Below, one piece after another: positions 41,609-49,743 of a stretch of 64,000 nucleotides of DNA; position 1 is the first letter of the stretch; every line of letters begins with the position of its first letter. A program made the translations under genes and the position numbers. The notes under the pieces are model-generated. The model searched no databases and was not told the origin of the DNA. It saw only the letters and a list, made by a program, of their open reading frames with translations. Source of the DNA: Aquabacter sp040755535. GTDB taxonomy: Bacteria; Pseudomonadota; Alphaproteobacteria; Rhizobiales; Xanthobacteraceae. The DNA lies in the NCBI GenBank assembly GCA_040755535.1, contig JBFMAV010000014.1, forward strand, positions 9,366 to 73,365. Reading direction: 5' to 3'.

Positions 41609-43087
41609 TCAGCCCACCGAGCCTTCAAGGCTCACGGAGATGAGCTTCTGCGCCTCCACGGCAAACTCCATGGGGAGTTGCTGGAGCACGTCCTTCACGA
41701 AGCCGTTCACGATCAGCGCCACCGCTTCCTCTTCCGAGAGGCCGCGCTGGAGGCAATAGAACATCTGGTCTTCGGAGATTTTCGAGGTAGTGGCCTCGTG
41801 CTCGAAGACCGCGCTGGAATTCTTCGCCTCGATATAGGGCACGGTGTGCGCCCCGCACTTGTCGCCGATGAGCAGCGAATCGCAGTTCGTGAAGTTGCGC
41901 GCGTTGGTCGCCCGGCGATGGGCCGTCACCTGGCCGCGATAGGTGTTTTCCGAGCGGCCCGCGGCGATGCCCTTGGAGATGATGCGGCTCGACGTGTTCT
42001 TGCCGAGATGGATCATCTTGGTGCCGGAATCCACCTGCTGGAAGCCGTTGGAAATGGCGATGGAATAGAATTCGCCCTGGCTGCCGTCGCCGCGCAGGAT
42101 GCAGCTTGGATACTTCCAGGTGATGGCCGAGCCGGTCTCCACCTGGGTCCAGGAGATCTTGGAATTGTCGCCCCGGCAGTCGCCGCGCTTGGTGACGAAA
42201 TTGTAGATGCCGCCCTTGCCGTCCTTGTCTCCCGGATACCAGTTCTGGACGGTGGAATATTTGATCTCGGCATCCTTCAACGCGACGAGTTCGACCACCG
42301 CCGCATGAAGCTGGTTCTCGTCGCGCTGGGGCGCGGTGCAGCCTTCCAGATAGCTCACATAGGCGCCTTCGTCGGCGATGATGAGCGTGCGTTCGAACTG
42401 CCCGGTGTTCCTCTCGTTGATACGGAAATAGGTGGACAGTTCCATGGGGCAGCGCACGCCCTTGGGCACATAGACGAAGGACCCGTCGGAGAAGACCGCC
42501 GTGTTGAGCGTGGCGTAGAAATTGTCCGACACCGGCACAACGGAGCCCAGATACTGGCGCACCAGATCGGGATGCTCGCGGATCGCCTCGGAGATGGAGC
42601 AGAAGATCACGCCCGCCTTCGCGAGCTCCGCCTTGAAGGTGGTCGCCACCGACACGCTGTCGAACACCGCATCCACCGCAACCTTGCTGGCGCCGGGATC
42701 GCGCTCGATGCCGAGCAGGATGTCGCGCTCGCGCAGCGGAATGCCCAGCTTCTCATAGGTGGCGAGAATTTCGGGGTCGATCTCGTCGATGGACTTCGGC
42801 CCCGCCTTCTTGGGCGCGGCATAGTAATAATAGTCCTGGAAATCGATCTTCGGATAGCTGACGCGCGCCCAAGTCGGCTCTTCCATGGTCAGCCAGCGCC
42901 GAAATGCGTCAAGCCGCCACTCCAGCATCCATTCCGGCTCGTCCTTCTTAGCGGAGATATAGCGAACCGTGTCCTCGTCGAGGCCCTTCGGCGCCTTCTC
43001 ACTCTCGATATCGGTGACGAAACCGTATTTATACTGATCGACGTCGATGGATTTGACCCGTTCGACGGTCTCCTGGACTGCTGGCAT
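41609..43087 (-). CDS. sufB: Fe-S cluster assembly scaffold subunit SufB
   Basis: A 492-residue SufB, the main scaffold where the nascent cluster forms. Family blocks include VRYISAKKDEPEWMLEWRL, YYYAAPKKAGPKSIDEIDPE, FVYVPKGVRCPMELSTYFRI, VQNWYPGDKDGKGGIYNFVTKRG and the late CDSLLIGDKCGAHTVPYIE with its conserved cysteine. The ATG at 43087 follows GGAG. 115 bp separate it from sufC and 104 bp from the upstream desulfurase. Confidence 0.96.
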   Translation of the reverse strand: MPAVQETVERVKSIDVDQYKYGFVTDIESEKAPKGLDEDTVRYISAKKDEPEWMLEWRLDAFRRWLTMEEPTWARVSYPKIDFQDYYYYAAPKKAGPKSIDEIDPEILATYEKLGIPLRERDILLGIERDPGASKVAVDAVFDSVSVATTFKAELAKAGVIFCSISEAIREHPDLVRQYLGSVVPVSDNFYATLNTAVFSDGSFVYVPKGVRCPMELSTYFRINERNTGQFERTLIIADEGAYVSYLEGCTAPQRDENQLHAAVVELVALKDAEIKYSTVQNWYPGDKDGKGGIYNFVTKRGDCRGDNSKISWTQVETGSAITWKYPSCILRGDGSQGEFYSIAISNGFQQVDSGTKMIHLGKNTSSRIISKGIAAGRSENTYRGQVTAHRRATNARNFTNCDSLLIGDKCGAHTVPYIEAKNSSAVFEHEATTSKISEDQMFYCLQRGLSEEEAVALIVNGFVKDVLQQLPMEFAVEAQKLISVSLEGSVG

Positions 43088-43191
43088 CTCTCTTCTCCTC
43101 TCCCGCGCGGGGTCAAGGCCCGCGGGTCAAGTTCGTCCCACTCAAAATCACGCGCGGGCACACCCGCACCGGCCGCGCCTGCGGCCTCATA

Positions 43192-44373
43192 TCACGCCGC
43201 CCGCGCGGCGCGAGCCCTAACCTGCGGCACCACCTGCTCAAGGGCGGCCAAAGCGCGATCGATATCCTCAGCGCAGCTCGACCATCCGAGCGACACGCGG
43301 ATGGCGGCGCCCGCCAGATCCGCGTCGAAACCAAGCGCCGCAAGCACATGCGAGGCGCCGACCTTTCCGGAGGAGCAGGCCGAGCCCGCACTTACCGATA
43401 CGTGGGAAAGATCGAGGGCGATCACCAGGGTTTCGGCGCGAATCCCCGGAAAAATCACGCATGTGGTGTTCGCAAGGCGTGCAGCGCCCGCGCAAACGAT
43501 CCGCGCATCGGAAAAGCGCTGTGCGATTCCCTCTTCCAGACGCGCGCGCAAGGCCGAAAGACGGGACGCTTCGCCCGGAAGGTGCCGCGCGGCACCTTCC
43601 GCGGCGGCGCCGAAGCCGGCAATGGCCATGACATTCTCGGTGCCGCCGCGCCGTCCGCGTTCCTGGCCGCCGCCTGCCACCAAAGGAAGACGGGCGCGGC
43701 TGTCCGCATGGCGCGCCACCAGCGCCCCCACCCCCTGCGGTCCGCCCAGCTTGTGGGAGGACAGGGTCAGGAAATCTGCCGGCACATGCGCCCCATCCAG
43801 GGGCAGCCGGCCGGCGGCCTGCACGGCATCGCAATGGCTCACGGCGCCATGGGCGGCACAGATTCGCACCACCTCCGCGACAGGTTGGATCAGTCCGGTC
43901 TCGTTATTGGCCGCCATCACCGATACCAGCGCCCGGCGCCCCTCGCGGGCATGGCGCGAAAGGGCCTCGTCCAGCGCGGCAAGATCGATCAGCCCTTCCC
44001 CATCGAGGGGAAGCAGTTCCACCGCCTCCGACGCGAAGCGGTGGCCGCGCAGCACCGACAGATGCTCGCTGGCCTGGGTCAGAAGGACGCCACACCCCAT
44101 CTCCCGGCCCGCCACGTCCAGCGCGGGATGGAGCGCGAGCGCATTGGCCTCGGTCGCGCCCGACGTGAAGACGATGCCGCCGCGCGGGGCATCGCACAGC
44201 ACGGCGATCTGAGCGCGCGCACGCTCCACATGGGCGCGCGCGGCGCGCCCATCCGCATGCACGGACGAGGGATTGCCGGGGGCATCCATCAGTTCGAGCA
44301 TGGCGGCGCGCGCCTCGGGCCGAAGCGGCGAGGTGGCGTTATGGTCGAGATAGGCGCGTGAGCGATCCGTCAT
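43192..44373 (-). CDS. Cysteine desulfurase, NifS/IscS type (type I), first gene of the suf operon
   Basis: A 393-residue PLP enzyme with YLDHNATSPLRPEA at the N-terminus and the PLP lysine in LSSHKLGGPQGVGAL. The cysteine is on a long type I loop, SAGSACSSGKVGASHVL, unlike the SufS paralogue five genes on. Together they give the operon two desulfurases, a layout common in alphaproteobacteria. The ATG at 44373 is preceded by a 155-bp leader that includes an Irr-type box. No iscR-type repressor gene is beside it. Confidence 0.9.
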   Translation of the reverse strand: MTDRSRAYLDHNATSPLRPEARAAMLELMDAPGNPSSVHADGRAARAHVERARAQIAVLCDAPRGGIVFTSGATEANALALHPALDVAGREMGCGVLLTQASEHLSVLRGHRFASEAVELLPLDGEGLIDLAALDEALSRHAREGRRALVSVMAANNETGLIQPVAEVVRICAAHGAVSHCDAVQAAGRLPLDGAHVPADFLTLSSHKLGGPQGVGALVARHADSRARLPLVAGGGQERGRRGGTENVMAIAGFGAAAEGAARHLPGEASRLSALRARLEEGIAQRFSDARIVCAGAARLANTTCVIFPGIRAETLVIALDLSHVSVSAGSACSSGKVGASHVLAALGFDADLAGAAIRVSLGWSSCAEDIDRALAALEQVVPQVRARAARAA

Positions 44374-44528
44374 GCCGCAAAGACCCCGGCGCGCCGCAGC
44401 GCGGGGCGGCGGACAATGTCCCGGCCGCGCCTGCGCTTGCAATTGCGCCTGTTCTCGGTCATACGTCACATTCCACCCGGTCCACGCTCAGGTTGCAATG
44501 ACACAAAACATCGCGCCTGAGGAGGAAT

Positions 44529-44543
44529 ATTAGAATTATTCTA
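44529..44543. promoter_or_regulatory. Irr-type iron control element upstream of the suf operon
   Basis: TTAGAA-TTA-TTCTAA is a perfect inverted repeat matching the alphaproteobacterial ICE/Irr box pattern (TTAGAA-N3-TTCTAA, often TTTAGAA..TTCTAAA). It lies 155 bp upstream of the first suf gene in the divergent gap. Irr binding under iron limitation would set suf expression. Confidence 0.7.
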
Positions 44544-44691
44544 AATAGATAGGCGGACCCTCAGGCCAAGTCAAGACGTCAGCGGGTGGGACGTCCAAGC
44601 GGGTGCTGTGATCTTCCGGTCTGACCTTGGGTCCGACTTGGAGCGCATCTGCGATTTGCGCCGGCCCGCCCCAACCGGTTCCGCAGGTGCC

Positions 44692-45354
44692 ATGCCCGAA
44701 GTGATCTTCACTGGCGAGAAGGGACGGCTGGAAGGCCGCTATCAGCCCGCCAAGACGCGCAATTCGCCCATCGCGATCATCCTTCATCCCCATCCGCAGT
44801 TCGGCGGGACGATGAACAATCCGGTGGTGTACAACCTCTATTATCAGTTCGTGAACCGGGGCTTCTCCGTGCTCCGCTTCAACTTCCGGGGCGTGGGACG
44901 CAGCCAGGGCTCGTTCGACCATGGGACCGGGGAACTGTCCGACGCCGCCGCGGCGCTCGACTGGGCCCAGTCGGTCAACCCCGATGCCCGCGCCTGCTGG
45001 ATCGCCGGCTTCTCGTTCGGCGCCTGGATCGGCATGCAGCTTCTGATGCGCCGTCCGGAGGTGGAAGGCTTCATCTCGGTGGCCGCGCCGGCCAACCTCT
45101 ACGACTTCTCCTTCCTCGCCCCCTGCCCCTCCTCCGGCCTGTTCGTCCATGGCGACAAGGACGCGGTGGTCCCCACCACGGCGGTCGCGACCTTGGTGGA
45201 GAAGCTGAAGACGCAGAAGGGCATCGTGATCGAGCAGCAGATCGTGCCCGGCGCGAACCATTTCTTCGACGGCAAGACCGAGGATCTGATGGGCGTGGTC
45301 GGGACCTATCTCGACAAGCGCCTGCCCGGCACCCGCAAGGACAGCGCGGCCTGA
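44692..45354 (+). CDS. Alpha/beta hydrolase (COG2945-like)
   Basis: A 220-residue hydrolase. PHPQFGGTMNN near residue 35 forms the oxyanion region. The nucleophile elbow GFSFGAW puts Ser near residue 108. FVHGDKDAVVP supplies the acid, and the PGANHFFDGK histidine completes the triad. The fold resembles dienelactone-hydrolase/serine-esterase proteins of COG2945. The ATG at 44692 has AGGTG upstream. A strong intrinsic terminator follows. Physiological substrate is unknown. Confidence 0.85.
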   Translation: MPEVIFTGEKGRLEGRYQPAKTRNSPIAIILHPHPQFGGTMNNPVVYNLYYQFVNRGFSVLRFNFRGVGRSQGSFDHGTGELSDAAAALDWAQSVNPDARACWIAGFSFGAWIGMQLLMRRPEVEGFISVAAPANLYDFSFLAPCPSSGLFVHGDKDAVVPTTAVATLVEKLKTQKGIVIEQQIVPGANHFFDGKTEDLMGVVGTYLDKRLPGTRKDSAA

Positions 45355-45410
45355 TCCCAGGCGGACCGATGTCCTTGCGGCATCGTTTCCCACGTCAGAT
45401 GTGACGTATG

Positions 45411-45441
45411 AACGCCCGGCCTCTGCGGCCGGGCGTTTTCT
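45411..45441. terminator. Strong intrinsic terminator
   Basis: AACGCCCGGCC and GGCCGGGCGTT form an 11-bp stem with a TCTGC loop, followed by TTCTTT on the plus strand. It ends the hydrolase transcript and may serve the converging permease gene. A second inverted repeat (ACGTCA-GATG-TGACGT, 45392-45407) lies just before it. Confidence 0.85.
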
Positions 45442-45461
45442 TTAGGCAATGTCGGCTGTGG

Positions 45462-47087
45462 TCAGTGGCGATGACGCAGCGCGCTCTCCGCCCGCGCGAT
45501 GCCGTGGTCTCCGATGTCATGCTCCACCAGCATCTCGTCGGTCACATAGGCGCGGAACTTGGTATCGCTGAGGCGGCAGTGCACCGCATGGAAGAACACC
45601 GCGATGGACAGCAGCACCACGAGCAGGCTGTCGGTTCCGTGGGTCAGCACGCCGAGGCCGCCAAATGTGCCAAGGGCGGAAATGGTCCCCATGCCGACGA
45701 AATACGGGCCGAGCCAGGCGGCTTCGGCAAGGTCCATCGATCCCTTGATGTGCCGCACGCCATAGGTGAAGAAGAGCACTGCCCCGACCAGCAGGCACAG
45801 GCCGAGCCGCCACACCGTGCTCCAGCCGGCCCACAGGATGATCAGGCCGCAAATCACGAAGGCGGCGCAGGCGATCACCTTTACGGCGGGGAGCACGATG
45901 GGCCGCCGGGCCGTGGGGAGAATGTAGCGCAAGGCCACGACCCCGACCGGCCCCACCACGAAGGACAGCATGATCGCGGATTCGTTGAGCTTCACCACTT
46001 CCTCGAACGGCAGCAGGATGAAGGTGAAGATGGCGACGCCAAGGTTGACCAGCAGGGCCGTCAGCGGGACGCCGCGGTCCGACAAGGTGGCGACGATCTT
46101 CGGGAACAGGCCGTTCTCCGCGAGCGCGAAGCTGATGCGCGCGCATGACCCCGTGGCGACCAGGGCACCGCCCATCGGACCGACAACGGCGCCGACATTC
46201 AGCAGGCTCACCAGCCACATGAGACCGAGCGCGCTCGCCACCGCGCCGAGCGGACCATAATCGGAGGACAGGTGCAGGCTGCCCCAGCCGTTCACCAGTT
46301 CCTCGGGCTTCAGCGCACCGATAAAGGCCAACTGCAAGCCGCCATAGATCAGAAAGCAGATGAAGACCGAGAGGATCAGCGCCGCCGGGATGGTGAAGCC
46401 GGGATTGCGCACCTCGCCCGCCATGTCCACGGCGTGGCGAAAACCGATATAGGAAAAGATCACGCCACCAGACGAGACGGCGCTCAACACGCCCGCCCAG
46501 TGAAACGGCGCGAAGCCCCCGTGATCGGTAAAATTCGACACCTCGAAGCGTGAATAAAGGAGCATGCCCACCAGGATCAGTGGGATAACGATCTTCGCCC
46601 AGGTGATGGAGCTGTTCACATAAGCAAAGAATTTCACGCCGATGGCGTTGATCACCACGAACACGGCAAGCAGGACCATGCAGATGGCAATGCCGGTCCA
46701 GGAGAGATCGCTGCCCGGCCCGGCCACGTAGAGCCAGTTCGCGTGCGGCCCCACATAGCGCAGCATGGCCTCCACCTCGATTGGGGCTTGCGTGGTGTAG
46801 CCGACCCAACCGCTCCAGCCCATCATGGTGCACACGAAATTGCCGTGGCTGAACAGCGGCACGCGCGCGACGCCCCCCGGCACCGGAAGCATGGCGGAGA
46901 TTTCCGCGAAGGTCAGCGCCAGGAGCAACATGGCGATGCCGCCGATGACCCAGGCCACGATGGCTGCCGGGCCGGCATGCTGGGCCGCCAGCAATGGCGC
47001 AAACAGCCACCCAGACCCGATGATCCCGGAGACCGCGACGAATGTCAGGCCCACCAGCCCGATGTCGCGATGCATCTTGTTGTGCAT
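45462..47087 (-). CDS. APC-family amino acid permease
   Basis: A 541-residue inner-membrane carrier with about twelve hydrophobic helices. The first helix contains GIIGSGWLF (the unwound substrate-binding helix 1 signature of APC carriers). The protein continues through EISAMLPVPGG and a long series of membrane spans to a hydrophilic C-terminus. Amino acid, polyamine or related cation uptake is likely; substrate is unknown. The ATG at 47087 follows GGAAGAAG. The gene lies 52 bp downstream of anmK on the same strand, so cotranscription is possible. Confidence 0.85.
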   Translation of the reverse strand: MHNKMHRDIGLVGLTFVAVSGIIGSGWLFAPLLAAQHAGPAAIVAWVIGGIAMLLLALTFAEISAMLPVPGGVARVPLFSHGNFVCTMMGWSGWVGYTTQAPIEVEAMLRYVGPHANWLYVAGPGSDLSWTGIAICMVLLAVFVVINAIGVKFFAYVNSSITWAKIVIPLILVGMLLYSRFEVSNFTDHGGFAPFHWAGVLSAVSSGGVIFSYIGFRHAVDMAGEVRNPGFTIPAALILSVFICFLIYGGLQLAFIGALKPEELVNGWGSLHLSSDYGPLGAVASALGLMWLVSLLNVGAVVGPMGGALVATGSCARISFALAENGLFPKIVATLSDRGVPLTALLVNLGVAIFTFILLPFEEVVKLNESAIMLSFVVGPVGVVALRYILPTARRPIVLPAVKVIACAAFVICGLIILWAGWSTVWRLGLCLLVGAVLFFTYGVRHIKGSMDLAEAAWLGPYFVGMGTISALGTFGGLGVLTHGTDSLLVVLLSIAVFFHAVHCRLSDTKFRAYVTDEMLVEHDIGDHGIARAESALRHRH

Positions 47088-47139
47088 GCTTCTTCCCCCG
47101 CTTCGCGGCTTAATCCGCGATTCCCCTGCACCGGTCCCG

Positions 47140-48249
47140 CTATCTGTAATCGAAGACCTCCCCTCCCGTCATCGGGCACGGGACGCCGGTGGTGGTGGGA
47201 AATGTGAGCGCAAGTCCCCGCACGCTGCGCGCAGCCAGAAAGCCGAAGGCATGCGCCTCCAGCGCGTCCCCCGACCACCCCACCGCATCCGCCGTCCAAA
47301 CGGGCTTGCCGAGGCAGCCGGCCAGAAGGCGCAGGAGCGTCGGGTTTCTCGCGCCACCGCCTGCAACGATCCAGCCCTCCGGGGGCTGCGGCAGCAGCGG
47401 CACGATGGCGGCGACGGAGGCGGCCGTCAAAAGCGTCAAGGTGGCGGCGCCATCCTCTGCTGACGCCCGCTCAAGGCCCATGTTCTCCGCGACATGGCTT
47501 TTGAAGGCGTTCCGATCCAAGGATTTGGGTGGCGGCGCACGGAAGAAGGGGTGAGCAAGCACGTCTTTCACCGCCGCGACATCCGCACGCCCGGCCGCTG
47601 CGAGACGCCCATCGAAATCGCAGACGAGCCCCGCGCGCAGCTTGACGAAATCGTCCAACAGCGCATTGCCCGGCCCGGTATCGCAGGCGAGTGGCGCGCC
47701 TGCGCCGATCACCGTGACATTCGCCACGCCGCCGACGTTGAGCACGGCCAGAGGACGGGGCAGATCAAGCCGGTCGGCCAGGGCGGCGTGGAAAACCGGC
47801 ACCAGAGGCGCTCCTTCTCCTCCCGCCGCGACGTCGGCGGCACGGAAGTCGGCAACCACGCGCGCCCGCAGCCGCCGGGCCAGGTCGGCGCCGAGGCCGA
47901 GTTGAACCGTGAGGCCGGAACGCGGCGCGTGAAACACCGTCTGGCCGTGAAAGCCGATCACGTCGAGATCCGAGGGCGCCAATCGCTGGAAGTCGAGCAG
48001 CAGCCGCACCGCATCTTCATGCCGATCCGTGATCATCCGTTCGGCCTGAGCCAGCACGCCGGGGCGCCCCTCGCGGGCGTTCAGGCCCCGTGCCTCCTCC
48101 ATCGCCCGCTCCAGCAGGCGCCGCTCGGACGCATCATAGGGCAAGGTGAGGCTTGGCCCGAGCCACTGCACCCGCTCGCCGTCTGTATCGATGAGCGCCG
48201 CATCGATTCCATCCATGGACGTGCCGCTCATGAGGCCTAGAGCGCGCAT
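47140..48249 (-). CDS. anmK: Anhydro-N-acetylmuramic acid kinase
   Basis: A 369-residue sugar kinase starting MRALGLMSGTSMDGIDAAL, the AnmK signature. FHGQTVFHAPR, NVGGVANVT, DTGPGNALLDDF and the late VAGGGARNPTLL are further conserved blocks. It phosphorylates 1,6-anhydro-MurNAc and opens its ring during peptidoglycan recycling. GGGGAG precedes the ATG. It is divergent from tyrS, the arrangement often seen in alphaproteobacteria. Confidence 0.95.
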   Translation of the reverse strand: MRALGLMSGTSMDGIDAALIDTDGERVQWLGPSLTLPYDASERRLLERAMEEARGLNAREGRPGVLAQAERMITDRHEDAVRLLLDFQRLAPSDLDVIGFHGQTVFHAPRSGLTVQLGLGADLARRLRARVVADFRAADVAAGGEGAPLVPVFHAALADRLDLPRPLAVLNVGGVANVTVIGAGAPLACDTGPGNALLDDFVKLRAGLVCDFDGRLAAAGRADVAAVKDVLAHPFFRAPPPKSLDRNAFKSHVAENMGLERASAEDGAATLTLLTAASVAAIVPLLPQPPEGWIVAGGGARNPTLLRLLAGCLGKPVWTADAVGWSGDALEAHAFGFLAARSVRGLALTFPTTTGVPCPMTGGEVFDYR

Positions 48250-48365
48250 TTTTTCTCCCCGGCGTCAGCGGCATCGCGCGGGACGTGATCATATAAACGT
48301 GGCGCGCCCCGGTCGAATGGCTTAGTCAGCAAACGCTTTCCCTATGTTTGGCATCCGAGCCCGAT

Positions 48366-49613
48366 ATGAGTGCTTTCCGTTCCGACCTTCTGCGCACGCT
48401 CGACGAGCGCGGCTACATCCATCAATGCTCCGACCCCGAGGGCCTCGACCGGAAGGCGCAGGAAGGGCCGATCACCGCTTATATCGGCTTCGACGCCACC
48501 GCATCCAGCCTCCATGCGGGACATCTCCTGTCCATCATGATGTTGCGGACCCTCCAGCGCACTGGGCACAATCCGATCGCGCTGATGGGCGGCGGCACCA
48601 CCAAGATCGGTGACCCGTCCGGCAAGGACGAGGCGCGCAAGATGCTGACCGACCAGCAGATTGCGGAAAATATCGCCTCCATCCGCAAGGTGTTCGCGCA
48701 GTTCCTGGATTTTTCCGCCGGCGCGCGCATGGCGAACAATGCCGACTGGCTGGACGAGCTGAAATACATCCCCCTCCTGCGCGAGGTGGGGCCGCACTTC
48801 ACCATCAACCGGATGATGACATTCGATTCGGTGAAGCTGCGGCTGGAGCGTGAGCAGCCCCTCACCTTCCTCGAATTCAACTATATGATCTTGCAGGCCT
48901 ATGACTTCGTGGAACTGGCCAAGCGCCATGGCTGCGTGCTGCAGATGGGCGGCTCGGACCAGTGGGGCAACATCGTCAACGGTATGGAACTGGGCCGCCG
49001 CATGCACGGCCTCGACCTCTATGCCCTGACCACGCCCCTCCTCACCACCGCCTCCGGCGCCAAGATGGGCAAGACGGCGGGTGGCGCGGTCTGGCTCGAT
49101 GCCGATCTGCTGGCGCCTTATGAATATTGGCAATATTGGCGCAACGCGGACGACAAGGACGTGGTGCGCTTCCTGAAGCTGTTCACCGAACTGCCGCTGG
49201 ACGAGATCGCGCGGCTCGGCGCGCTTGAGGGCCAGGAGATCAACCTCGCCAAGGAGGTCCTGGCCACCGAAGCGACAGCGCTGCTCCATGGCCGGACGGC
49301 GGCGGAGGCGGCGAAGGCGACGGCGCGCCAGACCTTTGAGGACGGTGCGCTCGATATGAACCTGCCCACCATTGAGGTGCCGGGCGCGCAGTTCGGGGCG
49401 GGGCTGGGAGTCGCCAATGCCTTCGTCACTGCCGGTCTCGTCGCCTCCACCAGCGAGGCCCGGCGCCAGATCAAGGGCGGCGGGCTGAAGGTGAACGATG
49501 AGGTTGTGACGGACGAAAAGGCCACCCTCACCCGTGCGGATCTCACCGACAGCGGCGTCATCAAGCTCTCGCTCGGCAAGAAGAAGCACATCCTGCTTCG
49601 ACCGATCGACTGA
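48366..49613 (+). CDS. tyrS: Tyrosyl-tRNA synthetase
   Basis: A 415-residue class I synthetase. HAGH (HIGH-equivalent) is at residues 50-53, the tyrosine-binding YIGFDAT block is near 39-45, and QMGGSDQWGNI is in the active site. KMGKT (KMSKS-equivalent) is at 233-237, and a C-terminal S4-type RNA-binding domain is present (EARRQIKGGGLKVNDEVV). The ATG at 48366 gives the usual start; a TTG 18 nt upstream is possible. Downstream lies a terminator shared with the convergent YhdP-like gene. Confidence 0.97.
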   Translation: MSAFRSDLLRTLDERGYIHQCSDPEGLDRKAQEGPITAYIGFDATASSLHAGHLLSIMMLRTLQRTGHNPIALMGGGTTKIGDPSGKDEARKMLTDQQIAENIASIRKVFAQFLDFSAGARMANNADWLDELKYIPLLREVGPHFTINRMMTFDSVKLRLEREQPLTFLEFNYMILQAYDFVELAKRHGCVLQMGGSDQWGNIVNGMELGRRMHGLDLYALTTPLLTTASGAKMGKTAGGAVWLDADLLAPYEYWQYWRNADDKDVVRFLKLFTELPLDEIARLGALEGQEINLAKEVLATEATALLHGRTAAEAAKATARQTFEDGALDMNLPTIEVPGAQFGAGLGVANAFVTAGLVASTSEARRQIKGGGLKVNDEVVTDEKATLTRADLTDSGVIKLSLGKKKHILLRPID

Positions 49614-49701
49614 CGGCGAAAACGCCCGCTGAAACCGGCGTCAGAGGATTTCCGAGCGAAGCGGGAGCCGGTTCGCACCAGCGAATGCAACCCACAAGGA
49701 C

Positions 49702-49743
49702 AGAGACCCTTTCAGCGTCTTCATATGAACGCTGAAAGGCTCT
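49702..49743. terminator. Bidirectional hairpin after tyrS
   Basis: CCTTTCAGCGT and ACGCTGAAAGG form a perfect 11-bp stem with a 10-nt loop. Outer AGAG/CTCT bases add to it. It overlaps the last bases of the convergent YhdP-like gene's stop codon. Confidence 0.7.

Noticed and set aside
39231..44212. Long plus-strand frames opposite sufS, sufD, sufC, sufB and the first desulfurase
   Set aside because: They are antisense to clearly conserved suf genes, and their compositions (Arg/Gly/Ala/His-rich) are shadows.
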